NCBI GenBank assembly: GCA_934646185.1
Contig: CAKUEH010000036.1
Coordinates: 1-23,906 of the forward strand
DNA length: 23,906 nucleotides
Reading direction: 5' to 3'
Source of the DNA: an uncultured Oscillospiraceae bacterium
GTDB taxonomy: Bacteria > Bacillota > Clostridia > Oscillospirales > Oscillospiraceae
Part shown: positions 14,514-21,577 of the stretch, piece after piece
How the letters are laid out: each line of letters starts with the position of its first letter
Position numbering within the stretch: position 1 is the first letter of the stretch
The notes under the pieces: model-generated
What the model was told of the DNA's origin: nothing
The model's database searches: none
The model's input: the letters and a program-made list of their open reading frames with translations, nothing else
Made by a program: the position numbers and the translations under genes

Positions 14514-14654
14514 TTGGGCAGCTGCGAATTCGCCGTAGATTTCCGCAAAAAGCGGTGCAATCCGCCGGGCCGATGCGATGCCCGCAGGCTAGTTTCGAGG
14601 CGCAACCGCGCTTTGCGCGGCTCTTAGCGCCGAAGATGGGCATCGGCCCCTACA
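14514..14654. repeat. Dispersed palindromic repeat, copy A
   Basis: Fills the gap between the small membrane protein gene and dnaJ; no gene is seen in it. Positions 14514-14580 match the reverse complement of about 19820-19884 with roughly four of five bases the same (shared GCGAATTCG / CGAATTCGCC, CGGTGCAATC and CCGGG blocks). The right edge GGGCATCGGCCCCTACA (ending 14654) is the same terminal sequence as in copy B. The middle differs and holds a CCGCGC (14606-14611)/GCGCGG (14615-14620) hairpin. Confidence 0.7.
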
Positions 14655-14715
14655 GCTTGCGAGAGAAAAGATAGGGCCGCCGGAGGCATGACCGGCCTGC
14701 GATTTACAGCTTTGC

Positions 14716-14752
14716 AAACAAACGCGCCTGCGGCGAAATGCCGCAGGCGCGT
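14716..14752 (-). terminator. Terminator of the dnaJ end of the heat-shock operon
   Basis: ACGCGCCTGCGGC (14722-14734) and its perfect 13-bp complement (14740-14752) close a 5-nt loop. On the minus strand TTTGTTTG follows. On the plus strand GGTTTTT follows, so it may work in both directions between convergent genes. Confidence 0.9.
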
Positions 14753-14769
14753 GGTTTTTATGGATGGGT

Positions 14770-15912
14770 TCAGCCCTTGAGCTTGTCGAAGAAGCTCTTG
14801 CGCTTGGGCTGGCCGTCGTCGCCGACGGAGGATTCGAGCTGCTTTAGGAGCTCCTTCTGCTCGCGCGTGAGCTTTGTCGGCGTCTCGACAACGACGGTGA
14901 CGAACTGGTCGCCGCGCGTCTTGTAGCCGACGTAGGGAATGCCCTTGCCGCGCAGGCGGAAGGTCGTGCCGGTCTGCGTGCCCTCGGGGATCTGATAGCG
15001 CACCTTGCCGTCGAGCGTCGGGACCTCAATGGACGCGCCGAGCGCGGCCTGTGTAAAGGAAATGGGCATCTGGCACATGACGTTCGCGCCGTCGCGCGTG
15101 AAGATCGGGTGATTGCGCACGGACACGGTCACGAGCAGATCGCCGTTCGGGCCGCCGTTCGAGCCGGCATTGCCCTCGTCGCGCACGCGGAAGGACTGGC
15201 CGTCGTCGATCCCGGCGGGGACCTTGACGCGGATGGTCTTCGTGTGGCGCACCTTGCCCTTGCCGCGGCAGACGGTGCAGGGATCGGTGATGATGGTGCC
15301 GGTGCCGCCGCACTTCGGGCACGGCTGGTTGGACTGCATGGTCATGCCCATGAAATTCTGCTGGGTGCGCACGGTACCGGTGCCGTGGCAGTACGTACAG
15401 GTCTGGGGGCTCGTGCCCTCCTTTGCGCCGGTGCCGCGGCAGGTGCTGCAGGTCTCGATGCGGGAGAAGGTGATCTCGCGTTCGCAGCCGAAGGCCGCGT
15501 CCTCAAAGCTGATCTCGATCTCGCTGACGACGTTCTGGCCCTTCGCCGGGCCTCTTCTGCGCCCGGACGACGACGCGCCGCCGCCGAAGAAATCGCCGAA
15601 AATATCGCCGAGATCCCCGAACCCGCCGAAGCCGCCGCCTCCAAAGCCGCCGAAGCCCGCGTTCGGATTGAAATTCGGGTCGACGCCCGCGAAGCCGTAC
15701 TGGTCGTACCGGGCCTTTTTATCGGCATCGGACAAAACCTCATACGCCTCGTTGATCTCCTTGAATTTCTCCTCGGCGGTCTTATCGCCGGGGTTCTGGT
15801 CGGGGTGGTATTTCATGGCCAGCTTGCGGTAGGCCTTTTTGATCTCGGCGTCGGACGCGTTTTTCTCGACGCCCAGCACCTCGTAATAATCTCGTTTGTT
15901 CTGATCTGCCAT
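14770..15912 (-). CDS. dnaJ: Chaperone protein DnaJ
   Basis: A 380-aa type I (class A) J protein with GAGGTGAG before its ATG. Domains in order: J domain (about 6-72) with the HPD motif at 36-38; Gly/Phe-rich region (about 77-115); zinc-binding region (about 145-230) with four CxxCxGxG repeats (CSTCRGTG, CTYCHGTG, CPKCGGTG, CTVCRGKG); C-terminal substrate-binding and dimer domains with LLVTVSVRNHPIFTRDG. It delivers unfolded proteins to DnaK and stimulates its ATPase. Last gene of the hrcA operon, separated from dnaK by 77 bp containing a GC-rich hairpin. Confidence 0.98.
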   Translation of the reverse strand: MADQNKRDYYEVLGVEKNASDAEIKKAYRKLAMKYHPDQNPGDKTAEEKFKEINEAYEVLSDADKKARYDQYGFAGVDPNFNPNAGFGGFGGGGFGGFGDLGDIFGDFFGGGASSSGRRRGPAKGQNVVSEIEISFEDAAFGCEREITFSRIETCSTCRGTGAKEGTSPQTCTYCHGTGTVRTQQNFMGMTMQSNQPCPKCGGTGTIITDPCTVCRGKGKVRHTKTIRVKVPAGIDDGQSFRVRDEGNAGSNGGPNGDLLVTVSVRNHPIFTRDGANVMCQMPISFTQAALGASIEVPTLDGKVRYQIPEGTQTGTTFRLRGKGIPYVGYKTRGDQFVTVVVETPTKLTREQKELLKQLESSVGDDGQPKRKSFFDKLKG

Positions 15913-15949
15913 ACTATCTCACCTCAGATTCGGTGGGTAACAGCCGATA

Positions 15950-15968
15950 GGGGCGGCCGCGCCGCCCC
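15950..15968. repeat. GC-rich hairpin in the dnaK-dnaJ gap
   Basis: GGGGCGGC (15950-15957) and GCCGCCCC (15961-15968) form a perfect 8-bp stem with a CGC loop. There is no T-run, so it is not a standard terminator. It could stabilise upstream mRNA or reduce dnaJ relative to dnaK. Confidence 0.7.
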
Positions 15969-15989
15969 TGTCACGCTGTGCTTCACGAA

Positions 15990-17834
15990 TTAGTTGTCCT
16001 TGACCTCTTCGTAGTCCGCGTCGACGACGCCGTCGTCATTGCCGCCCGCCTGCTGGCCGGCCTGACCGGCGTTCGGGTTGGCATTCGGCTCGCCCTGCGG
16101 GGCCGCGTTCTTGTAGAGCTTCTCGGACACGGCGTAGAACGCCTTCTGGACTTCCTCGGTCGCGGCCTTGATGGCGGCGAGGTCGGTGCCCTTCTGGGCG
16201 GTCTTCAGCTTTTCGATGGCTTCCTTGACGGGGGCCTTCTCCGCCTCTGTGACCTTGTCGCCCATCTCGTTCAGGGTCTTTTCGGACTGGTAGATGATCT
16301 GATCCGCGTTGTTGCGGGTGTCGACCTCGTCCTTGCGGGCCTTATCCTCCGCCGCATACTGCTCCGCTTCGCGGACAGCCTTGTCGATATCCTCCTTCGA
16401 GAGGTTCGAAGAGGCGGTGATGGTGATCTTCTGCTCGGCGCCGGTGCCGAGATCCTTCGCCGAGACGTTCACGATGCCGTTGGCGTCGATATCGAACGTG
16501 ACCTCGATCTGCGGGACGCCGCGGGGCGCCGGAGCGATGCCGGTCAGCTGGAACTTGCCGAGGGTCTTGTTGTCAGCTGCCATCTCGCGCTCGCCCTGCA
16601 GGACATGGACCTCAACGGAGGTCTGGTTGTCTGCGGCGGTGGAGAAGACCTGGCTCTTCTTGGTCGGGATGGTGGTGTTGCGGTCAATCAGCTTGGTGAA
16701 CACGCCGCCCATCGTCTCGATGCCGAGAGACAGCGGAGTGACGTCCAGCAGCAGCAGGCCCTTGACGTCGCCGCCAAGCACGCCGCCCTGAATGGCCGCG
16801 CCGACAGCCACGCACTCGTCGGGGTTGATGCCCTTGAAGCCTTCCTTGCCGGTCAGCTTCTTCACTTCGTCCTGCACGGCCGGGATACGGGTCGAGCCGC
16901 CGACCAGAAGGACCTTGGAGATATCGTTCGCGGTCAGACCCGCGTCGGACATAGCCTGCTTGACCGGGCCCGCGGTCGCCTCGACCAGATGGGCGGTCAG
17001 CTCGTTGAACTTTGCGCGCGTCAGCGTGACGTCCAGATGCTTCGGGCCAGTTGCGTCGGCGGTGATATACGGCAGGTTGATGTTCGTGGAGGTCACGCCG
17101 GACAGCTCGATCTTGGCCTTCTCGGCGGCTTCCTTCAGTCTCTGCATGGCGACCTTGTCGTTCGACAGATCGATGCCCTCGGTCTTCTTGAATTCGGAAA
17201 CGAGGTAATTCATGACGCACTCGTCAAAGTCGTCGCCGCCGAGGTGGGTGTTGCCGTTGGTGGCCAGAACTTCGATGACGCCGTCGCCGATGTCCAGAAT
17301 GGAAACGTCGAACGTGCCGCCGCCGAGGTCGTAGACCATGACCTTCTGCTCGGCTTCCTTGTCGACGCCGTAGGCCAGAGCGGCCGCGGTCGGCTCGTTG
17401 ATGATACGCTTGACGTCAAGACCGGCGATCTTGCCGGCGTCCTTGGTGGCCTGACGCTGGGCGTCGTTGAAGTATGCGGGAACGGTGATGACGGCCTCGG
17501 TGACGGTGCCGCCCAGATAGGCTTCCGCGTCCGCCTTCAGCTTCTGCAGGATCATAGCCGAAATCTCCTGCGGGGTGTACTTCTTGCCGTCGATGTCGAC
17601 CTTGTAATCGGAGCCCATGTGACGCTTGATGGAAGCGACGGTGCGGTCGTGGTTGGTAACGGCCTGACGCTTTGCGACCTGACCGACCATTCTTTCGCCG
17701 GTCTTGGAGAACGCGACGACGGACGGGGTGGTGCGGTTGCCTTCGGCGTTTGCGATAACGACGGGCTCGCCGCCTTCCATAACGGCTACACAGCTGTTGG
17801 TGGTGCCAAGGTCAATGCCAATGATCTTACTCAT
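15990..17834 (-). CDS. dnaK: Chaperone protein DnaK (Hsp70)
   Basis: A 614-aa protein of normal length with AGGAGGAAATT before its ATG. The nucleotide-binding domain (about 1-360) opens SKIIGIDLGTTNSCVAVMEG and has TVPAYFNDAQRQATKDAG, INEPTAAALAYG, VYDLGGGTFDVSILD and LVGGSTRIPAVQ. The linker includes LLLLDVTPLSLGIET, then the beta substrate-binding domain (about 370-480) and the helical lid. The C-terminal tail is Gly/Ala/Asn-rich and ends in an acidic VVDADYEEVKDN, as in family members. An ATP-driven protein-folding chaperone working with GrpE and DnaJ. A short GCCGG/CCGGC hairpin (17882-17895) lies in the 72-bp gap after grpE. Confidence 0.99.
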   Translation of the reverse strand: MSKIIGIDLGTTNSCVAVMEGGEPVVIANAEGNRTTPSVVAFSKTGERMVGQVAKRQAVTNHDRTVASIKRHMGSDYKVDIDGKKYTPQEISAMILQKLKADAEAYLGGTVTEAVITVPAYFNDAQRQATKDAGKIAGLDVKRIINEPTAAALAYGVDKEAEQKVMVYDLGGGTFDVSILDIGDGVIEVLATNGNTHLGGDDFDECVMNYLVSEFKKTEGIDLSNDKVAMQRLKEAAEKAKIELSGVTSTNINLPYITADATGPKHLDVTLTRAKFNELTAHLVEATAGPVKQAMSDAGLTANDISKVLLVGGSTRIPAVQDEVKKLTGKEGFKGINPDECVAVGAAIQGGVLGGDVKGLLLLDVTPLSLGIETMGGVFTKLIDRNTTIPTKKSQVFSTAADNQTSVEVHVLQGEREMAADNKTLGKFQLTGIAPAPRGVPQIEVTFDIDANGIVNVSAKDLGTGAEQKITITASSNLSKEDIDKAVREAEQYAAEDKARKDEVDTRNNADQIIYQSEKTLNEMGDKVTEAEKAPVKEAIEKLKTAQKGTDLAAIKAATEEVQKAFYAVSEKLYKNAAPQGEPNANPNAGQAGQQAGGNDDGVVDADYEEVKDN

Positions 17835-17906
17835 AATAATTTCCTCCTATATGAATGCCTGTATTTACAATTTTATATGCTGCCGGATCCCCGGCGTGGG
17901 TGCTTT

Positions 17907-18500
17907 TTAGTTTGCGACCTTTACCATCGCGAACCGGACGACCTTCTCGCCGACCTTGAAGCCCTTCTGGAAGACCTCCGCGATGACGTTTTCGCCGAGC
18001 GCTTCGTCCTCGACGTGCATGACCGCGTTGTGAAGCTGCGGGTCAAAGACCTCGCCTGCCGCGCCGAAACTCACGACGCCCAGCTTTTCCATGACGGAGA
18101 CGAGCTGGTTCATCGTCATCTCGACGCCCTTTTTAAACGCGGCGTCCTGCGTCTCCTGCGCCAGCGCCCGCTCGAGATTGTCGTACACGGGAAGGAATTT
18201 CTCGACCGTCTCCGAACGGATGTCGGTATAGAGGCTTTCCTTTTCCTTCTGGCTGCGCTTGCGGTAATTGTCGTATTCGGCGGCCAGCCGCAGATAGCTG
18301 TCATGCTCCTGTGCCAGCGCCTGCTGCGCCTTTTCAAACTCGCTGGCCTCCTGCTGCTTGGCTTCCTCGGGCTTTTTGTCCTCGGACTGCTTCGCGGCTT
18401 CAGCTTCGGTCTGCTGCGCGGCATCGTCTGTCTGTTCGGCTGCGGAAGCGGTCTGGGCCTTTTCCTCCGAAGCCGGATTGCTGTTTGTTTTCTTACTCAT
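17907..18500 (-). CDS. grpE: DnaK nucleotide exchange factor GrpE
   Basis: A 197-aa protein. The N-terminal part (1-55) is a low-complexity Ala/Glu/Gln/Lys segment, then a long coiled coil (about 50-110, AQEHDSYLRLAAEYDNYRKR) leads to the beta-domain (about 140-195). The signature region EVFDPQLHNAVMHVEDEAL and VAEVFQKGFKVGEKVVRFAMVKV is clear. It releases ADP from DnaK. The start lies 2 bp after the hrcA stop, with GGAGG inside hrcA, so translation is likely coupled. Confidence 0.97.
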   Translation of the reverse strand: MSKKTNSNPASEEKAQTASAAEQTDDAAQQTEAEAAKQSEDKKPEEAKQQEASEFEKAQQALAQEHDSYLRLAAEYDNYRKRSQKEKESLYTDIRSETVEKFLPVYDNLERALAQETQDAAFKKGVEMTMNQLVSVMEKLGVVSFGAAGEVFDPQLHNAVMHVEDEALGENVIAEVFQKGFKVGEKVVRFAMVKVAN

Positions 18501-18502
18501 AT

Positions 18503-19576
18503 CTATGCCTCCGGGTCATTGTGCTTATTTTCCGGCCCTTCGATCGCCGGGGTCTGGTTTTTCTGGAACATCCGGCTCAGGTTCTCGGCGAAGTAGCTCA
18601 GCCGGGCGGTGATCTGCGCGTAATCCATTCGTGTCGGGCCGACCACGCCGATGAGGCCCTGCATGCCGTCGCCGATGTCGAATTTCGTCATGACGACGCT
18701 GGTGTCGCGCAGCTCCTTCGATACGTTTTCCGGGCCGACCAGGATCTGCGTCCGGCTGTCCGCGGAAAGCGCGGCGGGCAGATTGGAGACCACATCCTCG
18801 TCGAGCGCGGAGAGCATTTTCTGCGCCTTGTCGATATCGTGGTACTCCGGCTGGCCGAGGAGCTTTGCCTGGCCGGTCATGTAGACCTCGCCGCGCTCCT
18901 GATGCAGCAGCGACGTGACGAAATCCATGATGACGGGCACGAGGCTGGCCGCGTTCCCGGCGCTTCTGGTCACGCGGGACAGAAGCTCAGAACTGATCTG
19001 TTCGGCCGTCAGCTCCGTGACGCTTGCGTTCAGCACTGCGCCGAGCAGCTTCAGATCCGCCTCCGTCAGCTCGACCGGGAGCCGGATGAGCTTGTTCTTG
19101 ACGGAGCTGTCGCTCAGCATGACAACGAGAATAAAGCTGCCGCTGTCAGCCAGGATCAGATCGAACCGCTTCACCGTCAATCCGGCGGAGCGCGCCGCCA
19201 TGGCGTAGGCGGGCAGATTCGTCATCTGCGAGACGAGCTTGCCGACCTGCGAGACGACCTTGTCGACCTCCTGCATTTTCAGCTCCATCGCCTGATTGAT
19301 CGATTTCGTTTCATCGGTCGACAGGCGGTAGTCCTGCATCAGCTCGTCGACGTACAGCCGGTATCCGGCGGGCGACGGGATGCGTCCGGCGGAGGTATGC
19401 GGCTGCTCGAGATATCCGAGCGCCGTCAACTCCGCCATCTCGTTGCGGATGGTCGCAGAGGAAAAGTCCATGTCCGGCATCTGCGCGATGGTCTTTGACG
19501 CCACCGGCTCCGCCGTGCGGATATAAAGATCCACGATCGCGCGCAGGATCTTCTTTTTCCGGTCGGAAAGCTCCAT
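18503..19576 (-). CDS. hrcA: Heat-inducible transcription repressor HrcA
   Basis: A 357-aa protein with AAGGAGGAA before its ATG. The N-terminal winged helix (about 1-75) has SDRKKKILRAIVDLYIRTAEPV, SATIRNEMAELTALGYLEQPHTSAGRIPS and GYRLYVDELM, all diagnostic for HrcA. A GAF-like dimer domain follows, ending with GLIGVVGPTRMDYAQITARLSYFAENLSRMF. It represses the operon by binding CIRCE, and GroEL activity is known to keep it functional in other Firmicutes. It heads hrcA-grpE-dnaK-dnaJ, directly behind the CIRCE site, so it is autoregulated. Confidence 0.98.
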   Translation of the reverse strand: MELSDRKKKILRAIVDLYIRTAEPVASKTIAQMPDMDFSSATIRNEMAELTALGYLEQPHTSAGRIPSPAGYRLYVDELMQDYRLSTDETKSINQAMELKMQEVDKVVSQVGKLVSQMTNLPAYAMAARSAGLTVKRFDLILADSGSFILVVMLSDSSVKNKLIRLPVELTEADLKLLGAVLNASVTELTAEQISSELLSRVTRSAGNAASLVPVIMDFVTSLLHQERGEVYMTGQAKLLGQPEYHDIDKAQKMLSALDEDVVSNLPAALSADSRTQILVGPENVSKELRDTSVVMTKFDIGDGMQGLIGVVGPTRMDYAQITARLSYFAENLSRMFQKNQTPAIEGPENKHNDPEA

Positions 19577-19597
19577 GTCCCGTTCCTCCTTTTTGCC

Positions 19598-19624
19598 TTA
19601 GCACTCTTTATCCCCGAGTGCTAA
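19598..19624. promoter_or_regulatory. CIRCE operator (HrcA binding site)
   Basis: TTAGCACTC (19598-19606), 9 nt, GAGTGCTAA (19616-19624): a perfect match to the CIRCE consensus. It lies between the -10 box and the hrcA ribosome binding site, in the 5' untranslated region. Confidence 0.98.
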
Positions 19625-19628
19625 ACGC

Positions 19629-19657
19629 AGTGTACCACCGCCTGCCAGCGTTGTCAA
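19629..19657 (-). promoter_or_regulatory. Sigma-A promoter of the hrcA operon
   Basis: On the minus strand TTGACA (19657-19652), a 17-nt spacer, TACACT (19634-19629). CIRCE begins 4 nt downstream of the -10, as expected for HrcA repression. An ATTCATA (19687-19693)/TATGAAT (19701-19707) inverted repeat lies about 30 bp upstream of the -35; its role is unknown. Confidence 0.92.
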
Positions 19658-19737
19658 TACCTACAGACTTAAATTATTTGTGAACAATTCATATCTTATG
19701 TATGAATGACTAGACAAGGCTGTTTGGGACGCAGAAA

Positions 19738-19766
19738 CCCCCGGAGGGGGGCGCGCCCTCCGGGGG
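19738..19766. terminator. GC-rich inverted repeat, terminator-like
   Basis: CCCCCGGAGGG (19738-19748) and its perfect complement (19756-19766) give an 11-bp stem with a 7-nt loop. Only a short TTT follows on the minus strand. It is about 155 bp beyond the stop of the minus-strand zinc-ribbon gene and may end that transcript before the hrcA promoter region. Confidence 0.5.
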
Positions 19767-19805
19767 TAAGACCGTTTCATTCAATCGCTCTGCCAAAAAC
19801 GCGGC

Positions 19806-19912
19806 TGTAGGGGTCGATGTCCACATCGCCCCGGCAGATTGCACCGTTTTTACGGGAATCTGCGGCGAATTCGTAATTGCCCAGTGGGCCGATGTGGGCA
19901 TCGGCCCCTACA
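19806..19912. repeat. MITE-like palindromic repeat with terminal inverted repeats, copy B
   Basis: A 107-bp unit with near-identical inverted ends: the left end starts TGTAGGGGTCGATGTCCACA (19806-19825) and the right end, read on the minus strand, starts TGTAGGGGCCGATGCCCACA (19912-19893). The match continues for about 26 bp with two mismatches and one indel. The middle shares sequence with copy A (14514-14580) in opposite orientation. There is no transposase. No target-site duplication is obvious. It ends 7 bp before the stop codon of the zinc-ribbon gene. Confidence 0.75.
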
Positions 19913-19919
19913 CGCAGAG

Positions 19920-20540
19920 CTACCGCAGCAAGCTCCAGCCGCTGCGCAGGAGCAGCCAGGCGGTGAACGGGCCGAGCAGATAGATAAGGGCGCTCACGCC
20001 GCCGCCGAGGATGAGCTGCAGGGCGGTCAGCAGCACGGCTGCGGCCGTCAGGATATAGAACGCCAGCTTCCGCTTTGCCGCGAGGAACCAGACCACGCAG
20101 CCGAACTGCACGGCGATCAGCACGCCGACCACAATATAATAGACCGGCGCGGCCTCGAGACTGGTCAGCAGCGTCCGCAGCAGCTCCGCCATGGCGGACA
20201 GCTCTTCAAACTGATCGAGGATCCCGAAATAAAAGTCCCGGAACCGGTAGATGAACAGCGTGCAGGCGAAGCCCAGCAGCGTATAGCCCAGATAGACCGC
20301 GCACAAAACCAGCCAGAACGTCACATAGCCGCTGAATTTGAGCTTCCCGTCTTCCCGCTGCCAGACCGCGCCGCGCGGCTGCGGCTGCACGTCAAAGGCC
20401 GTCTCCTGCGAAAACGGCGCGGGATCCTGCTCCTGCCGCGCGGGCTCCGGCTTTCCGTAGCGCTTGACCAGCGCGCCGCAGTCCGGGCAGATGAGCACAT
20501 TGTCGTCCACTTCTTTCCCGCAGTTATAGCATTTCTGCAC
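19920..20540 (-). CDS. Zinc-ribbon membrane protein of unknown function
   Basis: A 206-aa protein starting at a GTG (20540) with AGGAGG 9 nt upstream. The N-terminus is a treble-clef zinc ribbon: MQKCYNCGKEVDDNVLICPDCGA, with C4, C7, C18 and C21. A polar Pro/Glu/Gln-rich linker (about 28-68) follows, then four hydrophobic helices (about 72-98, 133-155, 160-180 and 183-203). The layout (zinc ribbon plus membrane domain) is common in Firmicute proteins of unknown role. It has a near-consensus promoter and is divergent from dapF. Confidence 0.82.
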   Translation of the reverse strand: MQKCYNCGKEVDDNVLICPDCGALVKRYGKPEPARQEQDPAPFSQETAFDVQPQPRGAVWQREDGKLKFSGYVTFWLVLCAVYLGYTLLGFACTLFIYRFRDFYFGILDQFEELSAMAELLRTLLTSLEAAPVYYIVVGVLIAVQFGCVVWFLAAKRKLAFYILTAAAVLLTALQLILGGGVSALIYLLGPFTAWLLLRSGWSLLR

Positions 20541-20572
20541 GGTATCGTTTCCTCCTGTGCATGTTTTTCTCC

Positions 20573-20601
20573 ATTTTAGCGTGAACCCGCACGAAAGTCA
20601 A
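20573..20601 (-). promoter_or_regulatory. Promoter of the zinc-ribbon membrane protein gene
   Basis: On the minus strand TTGACT (20601-20596), a 17-nt spacer, TAAAAT (20578-20573), about 33 nt before the GTG start. Confidence 0.85.
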
Positions 20602-20651
20602 TGCAGGGCAGCATGGAGCATTTTATGCAATATTATCAGCACGATTTTGCA

Positions 20652-20680
20652 TTTACTTTCATTCCGCCGCAGCATATAAT
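20652..20680 (+). promoter_or_regulatory. Promoter of the dapF-symporter operon
   Basis: TTTACT (20652-20657), a 17-nt spacer and a perfect TATAAT (20675-20680), 30 nt upstream of the GTG start. It is divergent from the promoter at 20573-20601. Confidence 0.75.
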
Positions 20681-20710
20681 ACCAGCAGAGGCGCACGGGA
20701 GGGATGCACG

Positions 20711-21577
20711 GTGCGATTTACCAAGATGAACGGCGCGGGCAACGACTTTATCCTGCTCGACGCCATCGCGGAGCCGTTCGACGAAAGTGCCGCGCCCGCT
20801 CTGGCCCGCGCGCTGTGCGACCGGCGGCGGTCGATCGGCGCAGACGGCCTGATGCTCGTGACGCGGGCCGAGGGCGATGCGGACTACCGCATGCGGTTTT
20901 ACAATTCCGACGGTTCGCTCGGCGAAATGTGCGGCAACGGCGCGCGGTGCATCTGCCGGTACGGCTATGCGCACGGCTACGCCGGCGCTGTACAGCGCGT
21001 GGAGACGACCGCGGGACTTGTGACCGGCCGGCGCATCACGGAGGAGCAGTACCGCATCCGGCTCAACACGCCGTCCGTCGTGGAGCTGGAAAAGCAGCTG
21101 TCTGTGGACGGCAGAACATACCGGTGCAGCTACGTCGAGCTCGGAGATCCCGGCATTCCGCATCTGGCGCTGGAACTGCCCGCGCTGGCGGAGCAGGACA
21201 CGGACGCGCTCCGGCGGCTCGGCCGGGCGCTGCGGTACCATCCGGCGCTGCCGAAGGGCGCGAACGTCAACTTCTACGAACTGACCGGTCCGGATGAGAT
21301 CCTGGAAAAGACATACGAGCGCGGCGTGGAGGACTTTACGCTCGCCTGCGGCACGGGCACAGGCTCGGTCGCGGCGGTGCTGACGCTTCTTAGAAGAGTC
21401 AGCGGCAGAAACGTCCGCGTCCGCATGGACGGCGGCGAGCTGTCGGTCGACGCGGAAGAAACGGACGGCATGATCGAAAACCTGTACCTGACCGGCCCGG
21501 CGGCGATGGTCTGCGCGGGCGAGATTCTGGACGAGGCAATTTTGAGACTTGTGAAAAGGCAGGAGGAACCAGTATGA
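20711..21577 (+). CDS. dapF: Diaminopimelate epimerase
   Basis: A 288-aa enzyme, normal length, starting at GTG 20711 behind GGGAGGG. It opens MRFTKMNGAGNDFILLDA as in the family. The two catalytic cysteines are in EMCGNGARC (C74) and LACGTGTGSVA (C213), one in each half of the symmetric fold. It interconverts LL- and meso-diaminopimelate for lysine and peptidoglycan synthesis in the cytoplasm. Its TGA overlaps the ATG of the downstream symporter gene (ATGA), so the two are translationally coupled. Confidence 0.97.
   Translation: MRFTKMNGAGNDFILLDAIAEPFDESAAPALARALCDRRRSIGADGLMLVTRAEGDADYRMRFYNSDGSLGEMCGNGARCICRYGYAHGYAGAVQRVETTAGLVTGRRITEEQYRIRLNTPSVVELEKQLSVDGRTYRCSYVELGDPGIPHLALELPALAEQDTDALRRLGRALRYHPALPKGANVNFYELTGPDEILEKTYERGVEDFTLACGTGTGSVAAVLTLLRRVSGRNVRVRMDGGELSVDAEETDGMIENLYLTGPAAMVCAGEILDEAILRLVKRQEEPV

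Noticed and set aside
14506..14769. A tRNA or other small RNA gene in the gap before dnaJ
   Set aside because: No cloverleaf or known RNA motif found; the gap is filled by the dispersed repeat and the dnaJ terminator.
15978..18596. A very long (872-codon) plus-strand open frame
   Set aside because: It is antisense to dnaK and grpE, whose protein signatures are unmistakable. High G+C with strong codon bias leaves the opposite strand free of stops.
19710..19901. A 63-codon open frame on the minus strand
   Set aside because: It lies inside the MITE-like repeat and the GC-rich hairpin, has no ribosome binding site and is a by-product of the repeat sequence.
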